Source: G039029935 sp039029935
GTDB taxonomy: Bacteria > Chloroflexota > Anaerolineae > Caldilineales > Caldilineaceae
NCBI GenBank assembly: GCA_039029935.1
Contig: JBCCFC010000779.1
Coordinates: forward strand, 1 to 6,631
Direction: 5' to 3'
DNA length: 6,631 nucleotides
The notes beneath the pieces are model-generated. The model was given only the letters and a program-made list of their open reading frames with translations, had not been told where the DNA came from and did no database searches. The translations under genes and the position numbers were made by a program. Positions 1 to 6,621 of this stretch are shown piece by piece; within the stretch, counting starts at the first letter, position 1; each line of letters opens with the position of its first letter.

Positions 1-226
1 ACACCACCTCATACCCCTACAGGTTTTACTATATATTCATGAAATCATTGAATACAGGTGTCATACAGTTAGAGGACACTTACATATTTGTTCCTTACAT
101 TATGCTTAAGTGCCTCTTTCGCAATTTCTTTCTTCTTCAACGATGAAAGCATAGTTTATAGATGTAAAAACTTTGCTAGTCAATTGTGAAAATTATGCTA
201 AATAAAAACGATTCAATTTTAGAAAC
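1..226. other. AT-rich flank, no supported gene
   Basis: No reading frame here is convincing. The longest short frames on the plus strand run off the left edge and stop at 42, 108 and 146. They are AT-rich and lack a recognisable family signature or ribosome binding site. A weak inverted repeat (GTGTC at 58-62, GACAC at 75-79) is too short to call a mobile-element end. The stretch lies beyond the terminator of the minus-strand operon and probably separates it from the next locus. The 3' end of a gene entering from the left cannot be excluded. Confidence 0.5.
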
Positions 227-258
227 AAAAAAAGACCAGATATCATGTATCTGGTCTT
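227..258 (-). terminator. Rho-independent terminator of the minus-strand operon
   Basis: On the minus strand a perfect 11-bp stem (258-248 pairing with 242-232, arm AAGACCAGATA) encloses a 5-nt loop and runs directly into a T-tract of seven T's (positions 233-227, the first two inside the stem). On the plus strand the hairpin is not followed by T's, so it works only for minus-strand transcripts. It is the only strong terminator seen and lies about 265 nt past the last intact stop codon (524), or about 130 nt past the frameshifted tail that ends at 389. Confidence 0.9.
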
Positions 259-388
259 AGCAGTATCTCAGAGATAAATGTATAATTAATTATTTCGCAA
301 AAAAGATTTCACTAGAGTGCATTTAACCAGCCCAATTGTATCCAAATAAGGTCTGGAACACTCGACAACTGGGTGTGATACTTGAAGC
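259..388. other. Untranslated or decayed 3' region of the operon
   Basis: This AT-rich stretch lies between the frameshifted tail of the last gene and the terminator. On the minus strand short open frames follow 389 and stop at 323-325, 315-317 and further down; some read plausibly as protein but none can be confirmed. It also holds a 12-bp AT-only palindrome (282-293) and a compact TATCTC/GAGATA repeat (264-276), neither with a known role. It is most likely 3' untranslated sequence, possibly with more remnants of the last gene. Confidence 0.45.
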
Positions 389-523
389 TTATCCAGTCTG
401 GACAAAAACAATCTCAATCGTCGTTTGCGTTGCGGCATCCTGATAGGTCACTTCATACTTCGCTCGAGGCGCATGAAGATTGCCCAAGCTGTTACAGTCT
501 TTACGACATCGCCTTTAGTCCAG
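389..523 (-). pseudogene. Frameshifted C-terminal tail of the small operon gene
   Basis: After the stop at 524-526 protein-like sequence continues on the minus strand if three frames are joined. DINIVTG is read from about 539, TKGDVVKTVTAW from about 519, and GNLHAPRAKYEV through IEIVFVQTG from about 484, ending in TAA at 389-391. Each join needs one extra base, and each falls in or beside a short homopolymer: AA at 540-541, CC at 520-521 and CCC at 483-485. Three missing bases restore the original frame, so the last segment is in frame with the gene at 524-883. The repaired product would be 165 residues with a beta-rich end. This is either genuine decay or single-base deletion errors in the assembly. 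Freely choosing three joins raises the false-positive risk. Confidence 0.5.
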
Positions 524-883
524 TCACGATGTTGATGTCTTGTTCTGCTTATTCTGGGGAATCAGCCCCAGTGAACGCGGTTTTACAGCAGATTTTGCAG
601 GCGGCTCCGGCATTCTTGGCAGACGCGTTGCCTTTGGCTTGCGTCGCACCGGCGACCGTGCAGGTGCATGGGCCATATTCACACCTCTTAACTTGGTTGG
701 CTTAACCTGCCCACGTTGTCCCGCAGCCTGACCCCCATGATGGGTATTATTACGCTGCAACATCTCCGATGGATTCCCCGCCAACAATGGGCTGGGCTGA
801 CGGGTGAGGATATCCTCCTCATGCCGTTGCTCTTCGCTTTGCTCGCTCTGTTTTTGTTGATCTAATGATTGATTTTGACTCAT
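524..883 (-). CDS. Small basic Gln/Pro/Arg-rich protein, probably truncated by frameshift
   Basis: The 119-residue product is of unknown family. Residues 1-30 are polar and rich in Gln, Glu and Ser. Residues 50-110 are strongly basic and Pro/Arg-rich (for example RSPVRRKPK around 76-84), which suggests a disordered, possibly nucleic-acid- or partner-binding region. There is no membrane segment or signal peptide. The ATG at 881-883 is well supported: an in-frame TAG lies immediately upstream, and an AGGGAG ribosome binding site sits 4 nt before it. Only 10 nt separate it from the methyltransferase stop, so the two genes are almost certainly co-transcribed and may be translationally coupled. 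The annotated C-terminus (NKTSTS) is doubtful because a plausible folded tail continues in other frames down to 389. The intact protein was probably about 165 residues. The plus-strand frame opposite it looks like a shadow. Confidence 0.7.
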   Translation of the reverse strand: MSQNQSLDQQKQSEQSEEQRHEEDILTRQPSPLLAGNPSEMLQRNNTHHGGQAAGQRGQVKPTKLRGVNMAHAPARSPVRRKPKATRLPRMPEPPAKSAVKPRSLGLIPQNKQNKTSTS

Positions 884-887
884 CTAT

Positions 888-893
888 CTCCCT
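888..893 (-). promoter_or_regulatory. Ribosome binding site of the small gene
   Basis: AGGGAG on the minus strand lies 4 nt before the ATG at 881-883. It sits between the methyltransferase stop codon (894-896) and the in-frame TAG at 884-886, so it fixes the start of the small gene and fits translational coupling. Confidence 0.75.
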
Positions 894-2624
894 CTATAGT
901 CTCTTCAAACGCTCCTGCTGACGCATCTCCAACCACTCCGCCCGTAGCTGCATCTTGGCTGTCCGTGCCGACTCCATCGTCGGGTCCAACTCCAGGGCGC
1001 GATCCACATACGAGATCGCAAAGTCAAGCTCGTCCAGATAGTAATGACACATGCCGATGTTATACATCGTACTGGGGGCTTCGCCGTGTGTCAAAATCGA
1101 CTGCTCCAGAAATTGTAATGCCTCATCGTAATGCTCCATCGTAAAGAGCAACATGGCAAGAAAGAAGGCCATGTCACGTTGTTCACCGATATAGTAGTAG
1201 TTCTCCCACACCTTGTGAATGGCATCATAAAGCTCTTCAATCACATAAAGCTCGGTACGCGATTCGCTGCCCATCTGTTCAGTGAGCCGCTCCATGATCG
1301 CCGGAAAGGCGCGGAAAAAGATGTTACAATCCCAATGGGTAAGGCGCAAGTAGGAGAGGAGTTGACGCATGGGAAAGTCGTTGTAATGTGCCTCCATCGA
1401 CTTTTTGATCATGTACAGATCATCGGGGTTGTACTGACGCACCCAGTGGTGATAGGCTTGTTGTGTCTCGATGTGGTTGATGCGTGGTGCATCCGCAGGC
1501 GTATCATCATCATTCAACGTATCTAGGACAAAGGCGTTGATATTAAGCGTGGTACTTTGCGGGCCTGGACTCATAGCCGCCCCACCTCTACGCTGAATAT
1601 ATTGCCCCAGCGCATGGTAATTCACCATCATCGAAAGCCCACCGCCATGTGGCGAAATGCGCGGCTGTCCGCGATCATTGAGGCTGGCTTCATGGCTATA
1701 GCCTTTATCGCCAGAAACCACAAGCATTCGCCCACCAGATGTCTGCGAGGCAATGGTAGTCAGATGCTGTAGACAGTCAATGCTTTTGGTGGGGAAGGTG
1801 ACAAGTGTGTTGGAGAGTGTCTCTTGATAGCTGGACAGAACCTGATTGGCAATCGAGTTCTCATAATACTGTTGTATCTGCTCTTCGGAAAGCGGCTCGA
1901 GTTGATAGTCTACCAGCACTTGCTCAAGCCAGTTGATGTCGTCAATCGGCGGCGGCGATTCCAGCGAGGAACCATCCTCGGCATAGATGACAGGCAGGGC
2001 CTCATAGAGCGTATTGCCCTCTTGACAGAAGATGTCACAAGGGAGGCTGTCAAAGAAATAGTTGGCGAGAAAGATGAGTGGGTTCTGAAGCTGCCCATCT
2101 TCACCATCTGGCAGTGTGACACCTGATACCTGCAATTCCAGATGGTTGGATTGGAGCGCGTCAAAACGCGCAAAGTCGAGCAACCCCTCTTCAATATAGG
2201 GTTGAAAACGTGGGTGATTACGACAATGGTCGAGATTACCCTGTGCAAAGTCGGTGATGACATATTTGAAGGCCAGTGGATTGATGGTGCCGTGTGCATA
2301 GTCAGCGCAGAAGTGGCGCAAAAAATGATAGGCAAAGCGACCAGAGCCTGCACCCAATTCCATGATATAGACGGGTGCATCAAAATTGAGCAACCCCGCT
2401 TGTTGGTCTGTGGTGCGTGTATAATGCTCACGCAAACAGTCACGCAGATAGCCAAAAATCATCTGCCCGTAGGCGTGGGCAAGGGCGGGGCTGTTGGTGA
2501 TATAGTGGGGGACATGGCCGTTTCCCCATGCGTTGATGCTTTGGGTGTTGTAAAAGTGGCGATGGTGATCCCATATCCATGAATGGGAGAGTCGTGTTGC
2601 GCTCGATAGTGCTGTGTCTGTCAT
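894..2624 (-). CDS. MidA-like SAM-dependent methyltransferase with C-terminal TPR repeats
   Basis: This 576-residue protein is probably a SAM-dependent methyltransferase of the MidA/NDUFAF7 (DUF185, COG1565) type. Evidence is a Rossmann motif I, IMELGAGSGR (residues 87-96), a following strand ending in Asp125 (YVITD), and LANYFFDSLP (186-195), which resembles the NE-DALP motif of MidA proteins. A further strand lies at LVVSGDKGYS (301-310). The N-terminal stretch with AWGNGHVPHYITNSP (32-46) looks like a conserved substrate-side segment. Residues about 484-551 form at least two TPR-like helical hairpins, ending in a typical ALELDP, which suggests protein-protein contact. Characterised MidA/NDUFAF7 proteins methylate arginine in a complex I subunit; whether this one does is unknown. 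The protein is longer than classical MidA because of the TPR part. No signal peptide is seen. A weak GAGAAG (2635-2640) lies 10 nt before the ATG. It lies 62 nt after the paralogue gene and 10 nt before the small gene. Confidence 0.85.
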   Translation of the reverse strand: MTDTALSSATRLSHSWIWDHHRHFYNTQSINAWGNGHVPHYITNSPALAHAYGQMIFGYLRDCLREHYTRTTDQQAGLLNFDAPVYIMELGAGSGRFAYHFLRHFCADYAHGTINPLAFKYVITDFAQGNLDHCRNHPRFQPYIEEGLLDFARFDALQSNHLELQVSGVTLPDGEDGQLQNPLIFLANYFFDSLPCDIFCQEGNTLYEALPVIYAEDGSSLESPPPIDDINWLEQVLVDYQLEPLSEEQIQQYYENSIANQVLSSYQETLSNTLVTFPTKSIDCLQHLTTIASQTSGGRMLVVSGDKGYSHEASLNDRGQPRISPHGGGLSMMVNYHALGQYIQRRGGAAMSPGPQSTTLNINAFVLDTLNDDDTPADAPRINHIETQQAYHHWVRQYNPDDLYMIKKSMEAHYNDFPMRQLLSYLRLTHWDCNIFFRAFPAIMERLTEQMGSESRTELYVIEELYDAIHKVWENYYYIGEQRDMAFFLAMLLFTMEHYDEALQFLEQSILTHGEAPSTMYNIGMCHYYLDELDFAISYVDRALELDPTMESARTAKMQLRAEWLEMRQQERLKRL

Positions 2625-2668
2625 TGAATGATTTCTTCTCTTTCGTTACTTTGTAGATTGCCCCTATA

Positions 2669-2686
2669 AATAGCCTGAATAGCCTG
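2669..2686 (-). repeat. Perfect 9-bp tandem duplication after the paralogue stop codon
   Basis: On the minus strand CAGGCTATT occurs twice back to back, beginning right after the TAG stop at 2687-2689. It lies in the 62-nt gap before the methyltransferase gene. It may be a simple slippage duplication or a small regulatory site; nothing in the sequence decides. Confidence 0.8.
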
Positions 2687-4519
2687 CTAGTGCCGATGGA
2701 CAAATCGAACCTTTGAATAAGCTTTTTGGACCGCCAATATAAAATGTATAAAATCGTTCTTCATATCTCTGGTTGAATAGGTGGGGTCAAACCCTTGCCC
2801 CGTCCTGGACCAAATTTGCAGGATTTGTGAGGGCGTGGCGCGATGCTGCTGCCCCAGTTGGTTGAGCTTGGCTGCCAGGAGTCTTTTGCTACAACTCTCA
2901 AACAGATTCAATTTGGGAATGCTCCCTTTGGATTGCTCATTGATAAATCTAGCCGCCACAGCAGCACGATAGAGATATTTGGACGCTTTGGTCACAGCCT
3001 CATCCGGGTCGTCCCGGTAGAGGTTCATATCTTTGATGGCAAAGGCCATATTTTCGGTAAAGGCGTGCATAAACTGGTCTACAGTCAGTTTCACCTTAAA
3101 GTTTTTGCCACGATTTGCGTTTAGATTCTGTGCCAGTGGATCATCCGAAACATCGGAAAGAATTTGTTTGTTGGCAACGACATGGATCACGGATGCACCC
3201 GTTATATACGCTTCGTTGGCATAGATGGCGGCTTCATGAAGCGCCTCTGTGATTTGATATTGCAGGGATTCCAGTTGGACCAATGACATGCGCCGACGTT
3301 TCTTGCGCAAGACGGCACGCAATTTTGCCACCTCTTCGAGCTTTTCTGCATAGAGCTCATTCTCCGCCCTCATGACTTTTTCAGTCCGTATTAAGTCGCG
3401 AGCCTCAATGCCAAAGGTATCGATTTTCTTCTCAATCTCTATCTCACGTTTATGATGAATCTGTTCCGCTTTTTGAATCCGTCGAGCCAAGGTCCCTGCT
3501 TCGCGTCGAAAGGTGGCATCTTTTTTACCATCCTGCCACATCTGCTGGATGAGAAAACGTTTATATTGTGCCCAGTCGCCATCTTCCATGTCCATGCGCA
3601 TCTTCACAAGCGAATAGACTTCCTCATGTCGCATGGCACGATAATAGGCTTTATCGTTCTGATCAAGCTGTGTTTCAAACTGAACGGACACACCAGAGTT
3701 GTTGCGGTTCAGGCTCTTGGGCGAGAGGGCTAAATCGGTGTCTTTGGTATCATTGTTATGCAATTTTTGCTGATTGAACCGCCATAGCGACCCCGCCCCT
3801 GTGATGGGCAGATAATCGCGCGCATAGACATTAACATCAAAGACAATGCCGGATTCTTTGCCCCAGCGTGTGCGAAATTTATCATTAAAGACCTCGACCG
3901 CCTTTTCGGAACCATACCCAGAAAGATTACTGTCAATGTCTGACGTGGCGCTCCCTGTGCCTGCACCATAGTTCCAATCAAAGTTATATAGCTCTTGGGC
4001 ATTGACATCGGGATTTTCAAAGATGGAATCAATCAAAATTTGGCGTTTTGTCTGATGCATGATGCTGTACCCTTTGCTGAGTACACCGGGCTGTCTCTTC
4101 AGCAGCGTTTCTTCCAGCCGGAATGCCAACATCGCATTCATCCCCGCGTCATAGCGTTTGGCTCTCTCCACATCAAACACGCCGTGTTTATTGGGGCCAA
4201 TGCCGTTTCCTCTCACAAAATTGAGCCGTTTTTGTTTGTAAAGCGCACGAATCTGGTTCCAGTCCGAGTTGTGTGCCTGTAAATAGCCACGTGGGTCCGC
4301 AATCGCATTCTGGTTCTCAATCGTCCGACCCGGTAGCTGCTCATCATCGTTGGCGAGATCAAGCCCCTTTGCAAGTCCTGGGCGTTCATGTCGGCGTGGT
4401 AGCCCGCCTGTGTTTTCTAGCCGTGGGCCACGCAGCAATTGTTGCCTGTTCTGGGGCGCAACCATATTGCTGTTGATATCCCCAACCGAAAAACGACGTT
4501 TTTTTCGTCCACTGCCCAT
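2687..4519 (-). CDS. Nucleotidyltransferase-like protein of unknown family, second paralogue
   Basis: This 610-residue protein is a clear paralogue of the upstream 662-residue one. Its most conserved block (residues 181-245) contains GAGTGSATSDID (185-196) and FDVNVY (227-232). Asp194, Asp196 and Asp228 could be the three metal-binding acidic residues of a polymerase-beta type NTase fold. The loop is shorter than in textbook members, so this is inference. Other shared blocks are AGMNAMLAFRLEETLLK (125-141), EEVYSLVKMRMDM (299-311), and a helical C-terminal block (435-526) including FMHAFTENMAF and KASKYLYRAA. Residues about 345-408 are charged and likely coiled coil. The N-terminus is basic (MGSGRKKRRF) and probably disordered. 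There is no signal peptide, membrane segment or HExxH motif. AAGGGGAGG (4529-4537) lies 9 nt before the ATG and overlaps the stop of the upstream gene, so tight co-expression of the pair is expected. I do not recognise the full-length family. Confidence 0.85.
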   Translation of the reverse strand: MGSGRKKRRFSVGDINSNMVAPQNRQQLLRGPRLENTGGLPRRHERPGLAKGLDLANDDEQLPGRTIENQNAIADPRGYLQAHNSDWNQIRALYKQKRLNFVRGNGIGPNKHGVFDVERAKRYDAGMNAMLAFRLEETLLKRQPGVLSKGYSIMHQTKRQILIDSIFENPDVNAQELYNFDWNYGAGTGSATSDIDSNLSGYGSEKAVEVFNDKFRTRWGKESGIVFDVNVYARDYLPITGAGSLWRFNQQKLHNNDTKDTDLALSPKSLNRNNSGVSVQFETQLDQNDKAYYRAMRHEEVYSLVKMRMDMEDGDWAQYKRFLIQQMWQDGKKDATFRREAGTLARRIQKAEQIHHKREIEIEKKIDTFGIEARDLIRTEKVMRAENELYAEKLEEVAKLRAVLRKKRRRMSLVQLESLQYQITEALHEAAIYANEAYITGASVIHVVANKQILSDVSDDPLAQNLNANRGKNFKVKLTVDQFMHAFTENMAFAIKDMNLYRDDPDEAVTKASKYLYRAAVAARFINEQSKGSIPKLNLFESCSKRLLAAKLNQLGQQHRATPSQILQIWSRTGQGFDPTYSTRDMKNDFIHFILAVQKAYSKVRFVHRH

Positions 4520-4528
4520 AGCACCTGA

Positions 4529-4537
4529 CCTCCCCTT
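4529..4537 (-). promoter_or_regulatory. Strong ribosome binding site overlapping the upstream stop
   Basis: AAGGGGAGG on the minus strand lies 9 nt before the ATG at 4517-4519. Its first two bases are part of the TAA (4536-4538) of the upstream paralogue. The overlap suggests re-initiation or coupling between the two paralogues. Confidence 0.8.
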
Positions 4538-6524
4538 ACCATATTCTCTTCATCGGTGTAAACCGAGATTTTGAGTATGACTTTTGCACACTTGCCATAA
4601 ACCGATAAAAATCTTCTTTGATCTGGGCAATCGTAATGTCGTCGGCGTTTCCACCTCTGCGCGACCATCGTTGATGGACATCCAAACATGAGCCAACATC
4701 ACCGCCAGTTTTTTCTAGTTTCCGCGCCAGTAGTCGCTTCGCATAGTAGTTAAAGGTATGTAGACGCCAAATTTGTTGTTTGGAATCTTTCTTGATGAAG
4801 TTGGCGGCAACTGCTGCACGATAGAGATATTTGGATGCTTTTAACAGTGCCATATTGGGGTCGGCTGAATAGATGGTTAAATCTTTAAACACAAAGGCCA
4901 TATTCTCGTTAAAGGCGTGCATAAATTGATCGGCTGTGAGCTTGATTTTGAGATTCTTGCCGCGATTTGGGTCCAAGGCGGTTGCCAACGGATCATCCGA
5001 GGTTTTTGAAAGCAGTTGTTTGTTGCCGACCACGTGCAACACCGCTGCCCCTGTAACATAGGCTTCGTTTGCAAAGAGAGCCGCCTGATGCAGTGCCTTG
5101 GTGATCAACATGTGCAGTTGCTCAATCCGCATGGGTGGGGCACCCTCATTTTGAGCAGTACGCAATGCCCTGCGTAAACGCGCCACTTCTTTGAGCCTTT
5201 TGGCATAGAGCGTATTTTCGGCCAGCATGACCTTCTCGTCACGGTCTACGGGGGCATCTGGTCCATTAAACCCATTCACCAGTGTATTAATCTCTTCTTC
5301 CCGCTCTGCATAAATCCGTTCAGCCTTGTCAAAACGAATTTTTAGCAGCATACGCTCACGATCATACTTCTCGGTATGTCTTTTATCCTTACGTCCGCGC
5401 GCCAAGGAGCCTGTAATGGCTTTCCGATAGTTGGTCCAATCCTCTTGCGACATATCCATACGCATTTTGACCAACGAATAAACCTCCTCATCAATCATCG
5501 CTTTGTGATAGGCGCGGCTCTTGGCAACAATATCCGTCTCAAATTTTACCACAGTAAGACTACGCTGCCCCGTATCATCACGCAGATAGAACTTCTTTTT
5601 GTTAAATTCTGCGGTTGAGAGGACGAGTTGCCCATGTGGGTCGCGCTGTTGCTTAGACTTGTTGGCCTTGATTAGCGAATAGGCACCCGTGATGGGTAGA
5701 TAATCACGCGCATACACATTGACATCAAAGACCACACCCGACTCTTTGCCCCAGCGATTGCGGAATTTGCTGTTAAAGACCTCGACGGCTCTTTCCGATC
5801 CATATCCCGATAGATTGCTATCAATATCCGAGGTCGCACTACCTGTACCCGCCCCATAGTTCCAGCCAAAGTCAAACTCGGTTGCAACATATTGGTCTGC
5901 CTGATCCTTGGCATCGGGGCCAGGGACACCTTTGCGTAATAACTCCTGTCGTTTCTTTTCGTGTTCCTCGCGGGTAATATCATTTTGGGTTGTTTGCATA
6001 ATGCTAAAATTGTGGGATAGATTACCGATGTTGTCCTTGAGCAGCGTTTCCTCCAGACGAAAGGCCAGCATCGCATTCATGCCCGCGTGTTTGCGTTGCG
6101 CTTTGGCAATGTCAAAGTTGCCATGCTTATCAGGACCGGGGCTATCGGCGGTCTCAAAGTGGAGGATGCCATCTTTGTAGAGTTTACGGATCGTGTTCCA
6201 TTTGGAGTGATGACGCAGCAGAAACGCACGTGGGTTTACAATTGCCAATCGATTGGCCGACATCGGCATCCGCCTGCGAGGTGCAAGCACTGGCGCATCA
6301 CCCTCGTCCTCATCTAACCCTTTCATATCGTCTGAGAAATCTGGTAGCTGTTCATCATTCGGCTCTTTGTCGGACAAGCCTTCCACATCCAAACTACGCA
6401 ACTCCAAAGGGCGTCTTGGCAGAGGGGCTTCATGTTGGCGTGGTAGACCCATACGTAACGCATTGAGATTAATTGGTGCCATCCCTCCCTTGCTTGAGAG
6501 TGAGTAACTCCTTCCTCTCCCCAT
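4536..6524 (-). CDS. Nucleotidyltransferase-like protein of unknown family, first paralogue
   Basis: This 662-residue protein is the first gene visible in the operon. Residues 221-285 are about 90% identical to the paralogue and contain GAGTGSATSDID (224-235) and FDVNVY (266-271). Asp233, Asp235 and Asp267 could form an NTase-type metal site, with a shortened glycine loop compared with typical polymerase-beta superfamily members. N-terminal to it come a Gly/Arg-rich tail (MGRGRS), an acidic stretch (about 49-77) and AGMNAMLAFRLEETLLK (147-163). C-terminal to it come EEVYSLVKMRMDM (346-358), a long charged probable coiled coil (about 395-458) and the conserved helical block (486-577) with QFMHAFNENMAF. 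It carries a charged insertion at about 180-212 absent from the paralogue. The ATG is supported by an in-frame TAG directly upstream, and by an N-terminal pattern shared with the paralogue (MG-GR, GLPR-HE, DEQLP). No signal peptide or membrane segment is seen. Substrate and role are unknown. Confidence 0.85.
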   Translation of the reverse strand: MGRGRSYSLSSKGGMAPINLNALRMGLPRQHEAPLPRRPLELRSLDVEGLSDKEPNDEQLPDFSDDMKGLDEDEGDAPVLAPRRRMPMSANRLAIVNPRAFLLRHHSKWNTIRKLYKDGILHFETADSPGPDKHGNFDIAKAQRKHAGMNAMLAFRLEETLLKDNIGNLSHNFSIMQTTQNDITREEHEKKRQELLRKGVPGPDAKDQADQYVATEFDFGWNYGAGTGSATSDIDSNLSGYGSERAVEVFNSKFRNRWGKESGVVFDVNVYARDYLPITGAYSLIKANKSKQQRDPHGQLVLSTAEFNKKKFYLRDDTGQRSLTVVKFETDIVAKSRAYHKAMIDEEVYSLVKMRMDMSQEDWTNYRKAITGSLARGRKDKRHTEKYDRERMLLKIRFDKAERIYAEREEEINTLVNGFNGPDAPVDRDEKVMLAENTLYAKRLKEVARLRRALRTAQNEGAPPMRIEQLHMLITKALHQAALFANEAYVTGAAVLHVVGNKQLLSKTSDDPLATALDPNRGKNLKIKLTADQFMHAFNENMAFVFKDLTIYSADPNMALLKASKYLYRAAVAANFIKKDSKQQIWRLHTFNYYAKRLLARKLEKTGGDVGSCLDVHQRWSRRGGNADDITIAQIKEDFYRFMASVQKSYSKSRFTPMKRIW

Positions 6525-6530
6525 CTATCG

Positions 6531-6540
6531 CCCCCCCTTC
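6531..6540 (-). promoter_or_regulatory. Ribosome binding site with a seven-G tract
   Basis: GAAGGGGGGG on the minus strand lies 6 nt before the ATG at 6522-6524. The seven-G run (6531-6537) is the ribosome binding site itself, so a length change would alter its spacing and strength. Confidence 0.7.
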
Positions 6541-6579
6541 TTCAAACTCATATATAAAGTCTGCAACCCTAACTATCAC

Positions 6580-6608
6580 ATTATCCATGTAGCAGCATGA
6601 CAGCGCAA
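6580..6608 (-). promoter_or_regulatory. Candidate sigma70-type promoter of the operon
   Basis: On the minus strand TTGCGC (6608-6603) and GATAAT (6585-6580) are separated by exactly 17 nt. The -10 matches the TATAAT consensus at five of six positions and the -35 at three. Transcription would start near 6573, giving a leader of about 50 nt before the first paralogue. The window ends just upstream, so the operon could also have an earlier promoter or further upstream genes. Confidence 0.45.
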
Positions 6609-6621
6609 ATTATCCATTTGC
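6605..6621. promoter_or_regulatory. Inverted repeat over the -35 region, possible operator
   Basis: GCAAAT (6605-6610) and ATTTGC (6616-6621) form a perfect 6-bp inverted repeat with a 5-nt centre. It overlaps the candidate -35 element, the position expected for a repressor or activator site. Chance occurrence is possible at this length. Confidence 0.3.

Noticed and set aside
56..81. Inverted repeat GTGTC/GACAC as an insertion-sequence end
   Set aside because: Only 5 bp pair, and no transposase fragment, second end or target duplication is visible.
39..146. Plus-strand 35-codon frame in the left flank
   Set aside because: It is short, AT-rich, lacks a ribosome binding site and has no recognisable features.
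227..276. Bidirectional terminator for a converging plus-strand gene
   Set aside because: There is no T-tract on the plus-strand side of the hairpin and no supported plus-strand gene in the flank.
282..293. 12-bp palindrome ATAATTAATTAT as a regulatory site
   Set aside because: It is made only of A and T in AT-rich sequence, so chance is likely, and no promoter lies beside it.
382..705. Plus-strand open frame of 107 codons
   Set aside because: It is antisense to the small basic gene and its frameshifted tail, has no ribosome binding site, and its sequence shows no family features.
1910..2455. Minus-strand 181-codon frame inside the methyltransferase gene
   Set aside because: It overlaps the methyltransferase in another frame, and the product is Cys/Ser/Thr-rich with no coherent domain. 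It is a shadow frame.
5820..5855. GAGTGSATS read as a Walker A (P-loop) ATP-binding motif
   Set aside because: It lacks the essential Lys before Ser/Thr and runs straight into a DxD strand, which fits an NTase-like site better.
5672..6076. Minus-strand 134-codon frame inside the first paralogue
   Set aside because: It is a shadow of the conserved block. A similar shadow appears at the matching place in the second paralogue (3730-4032), which reflects DNA similarity and not a second gene.
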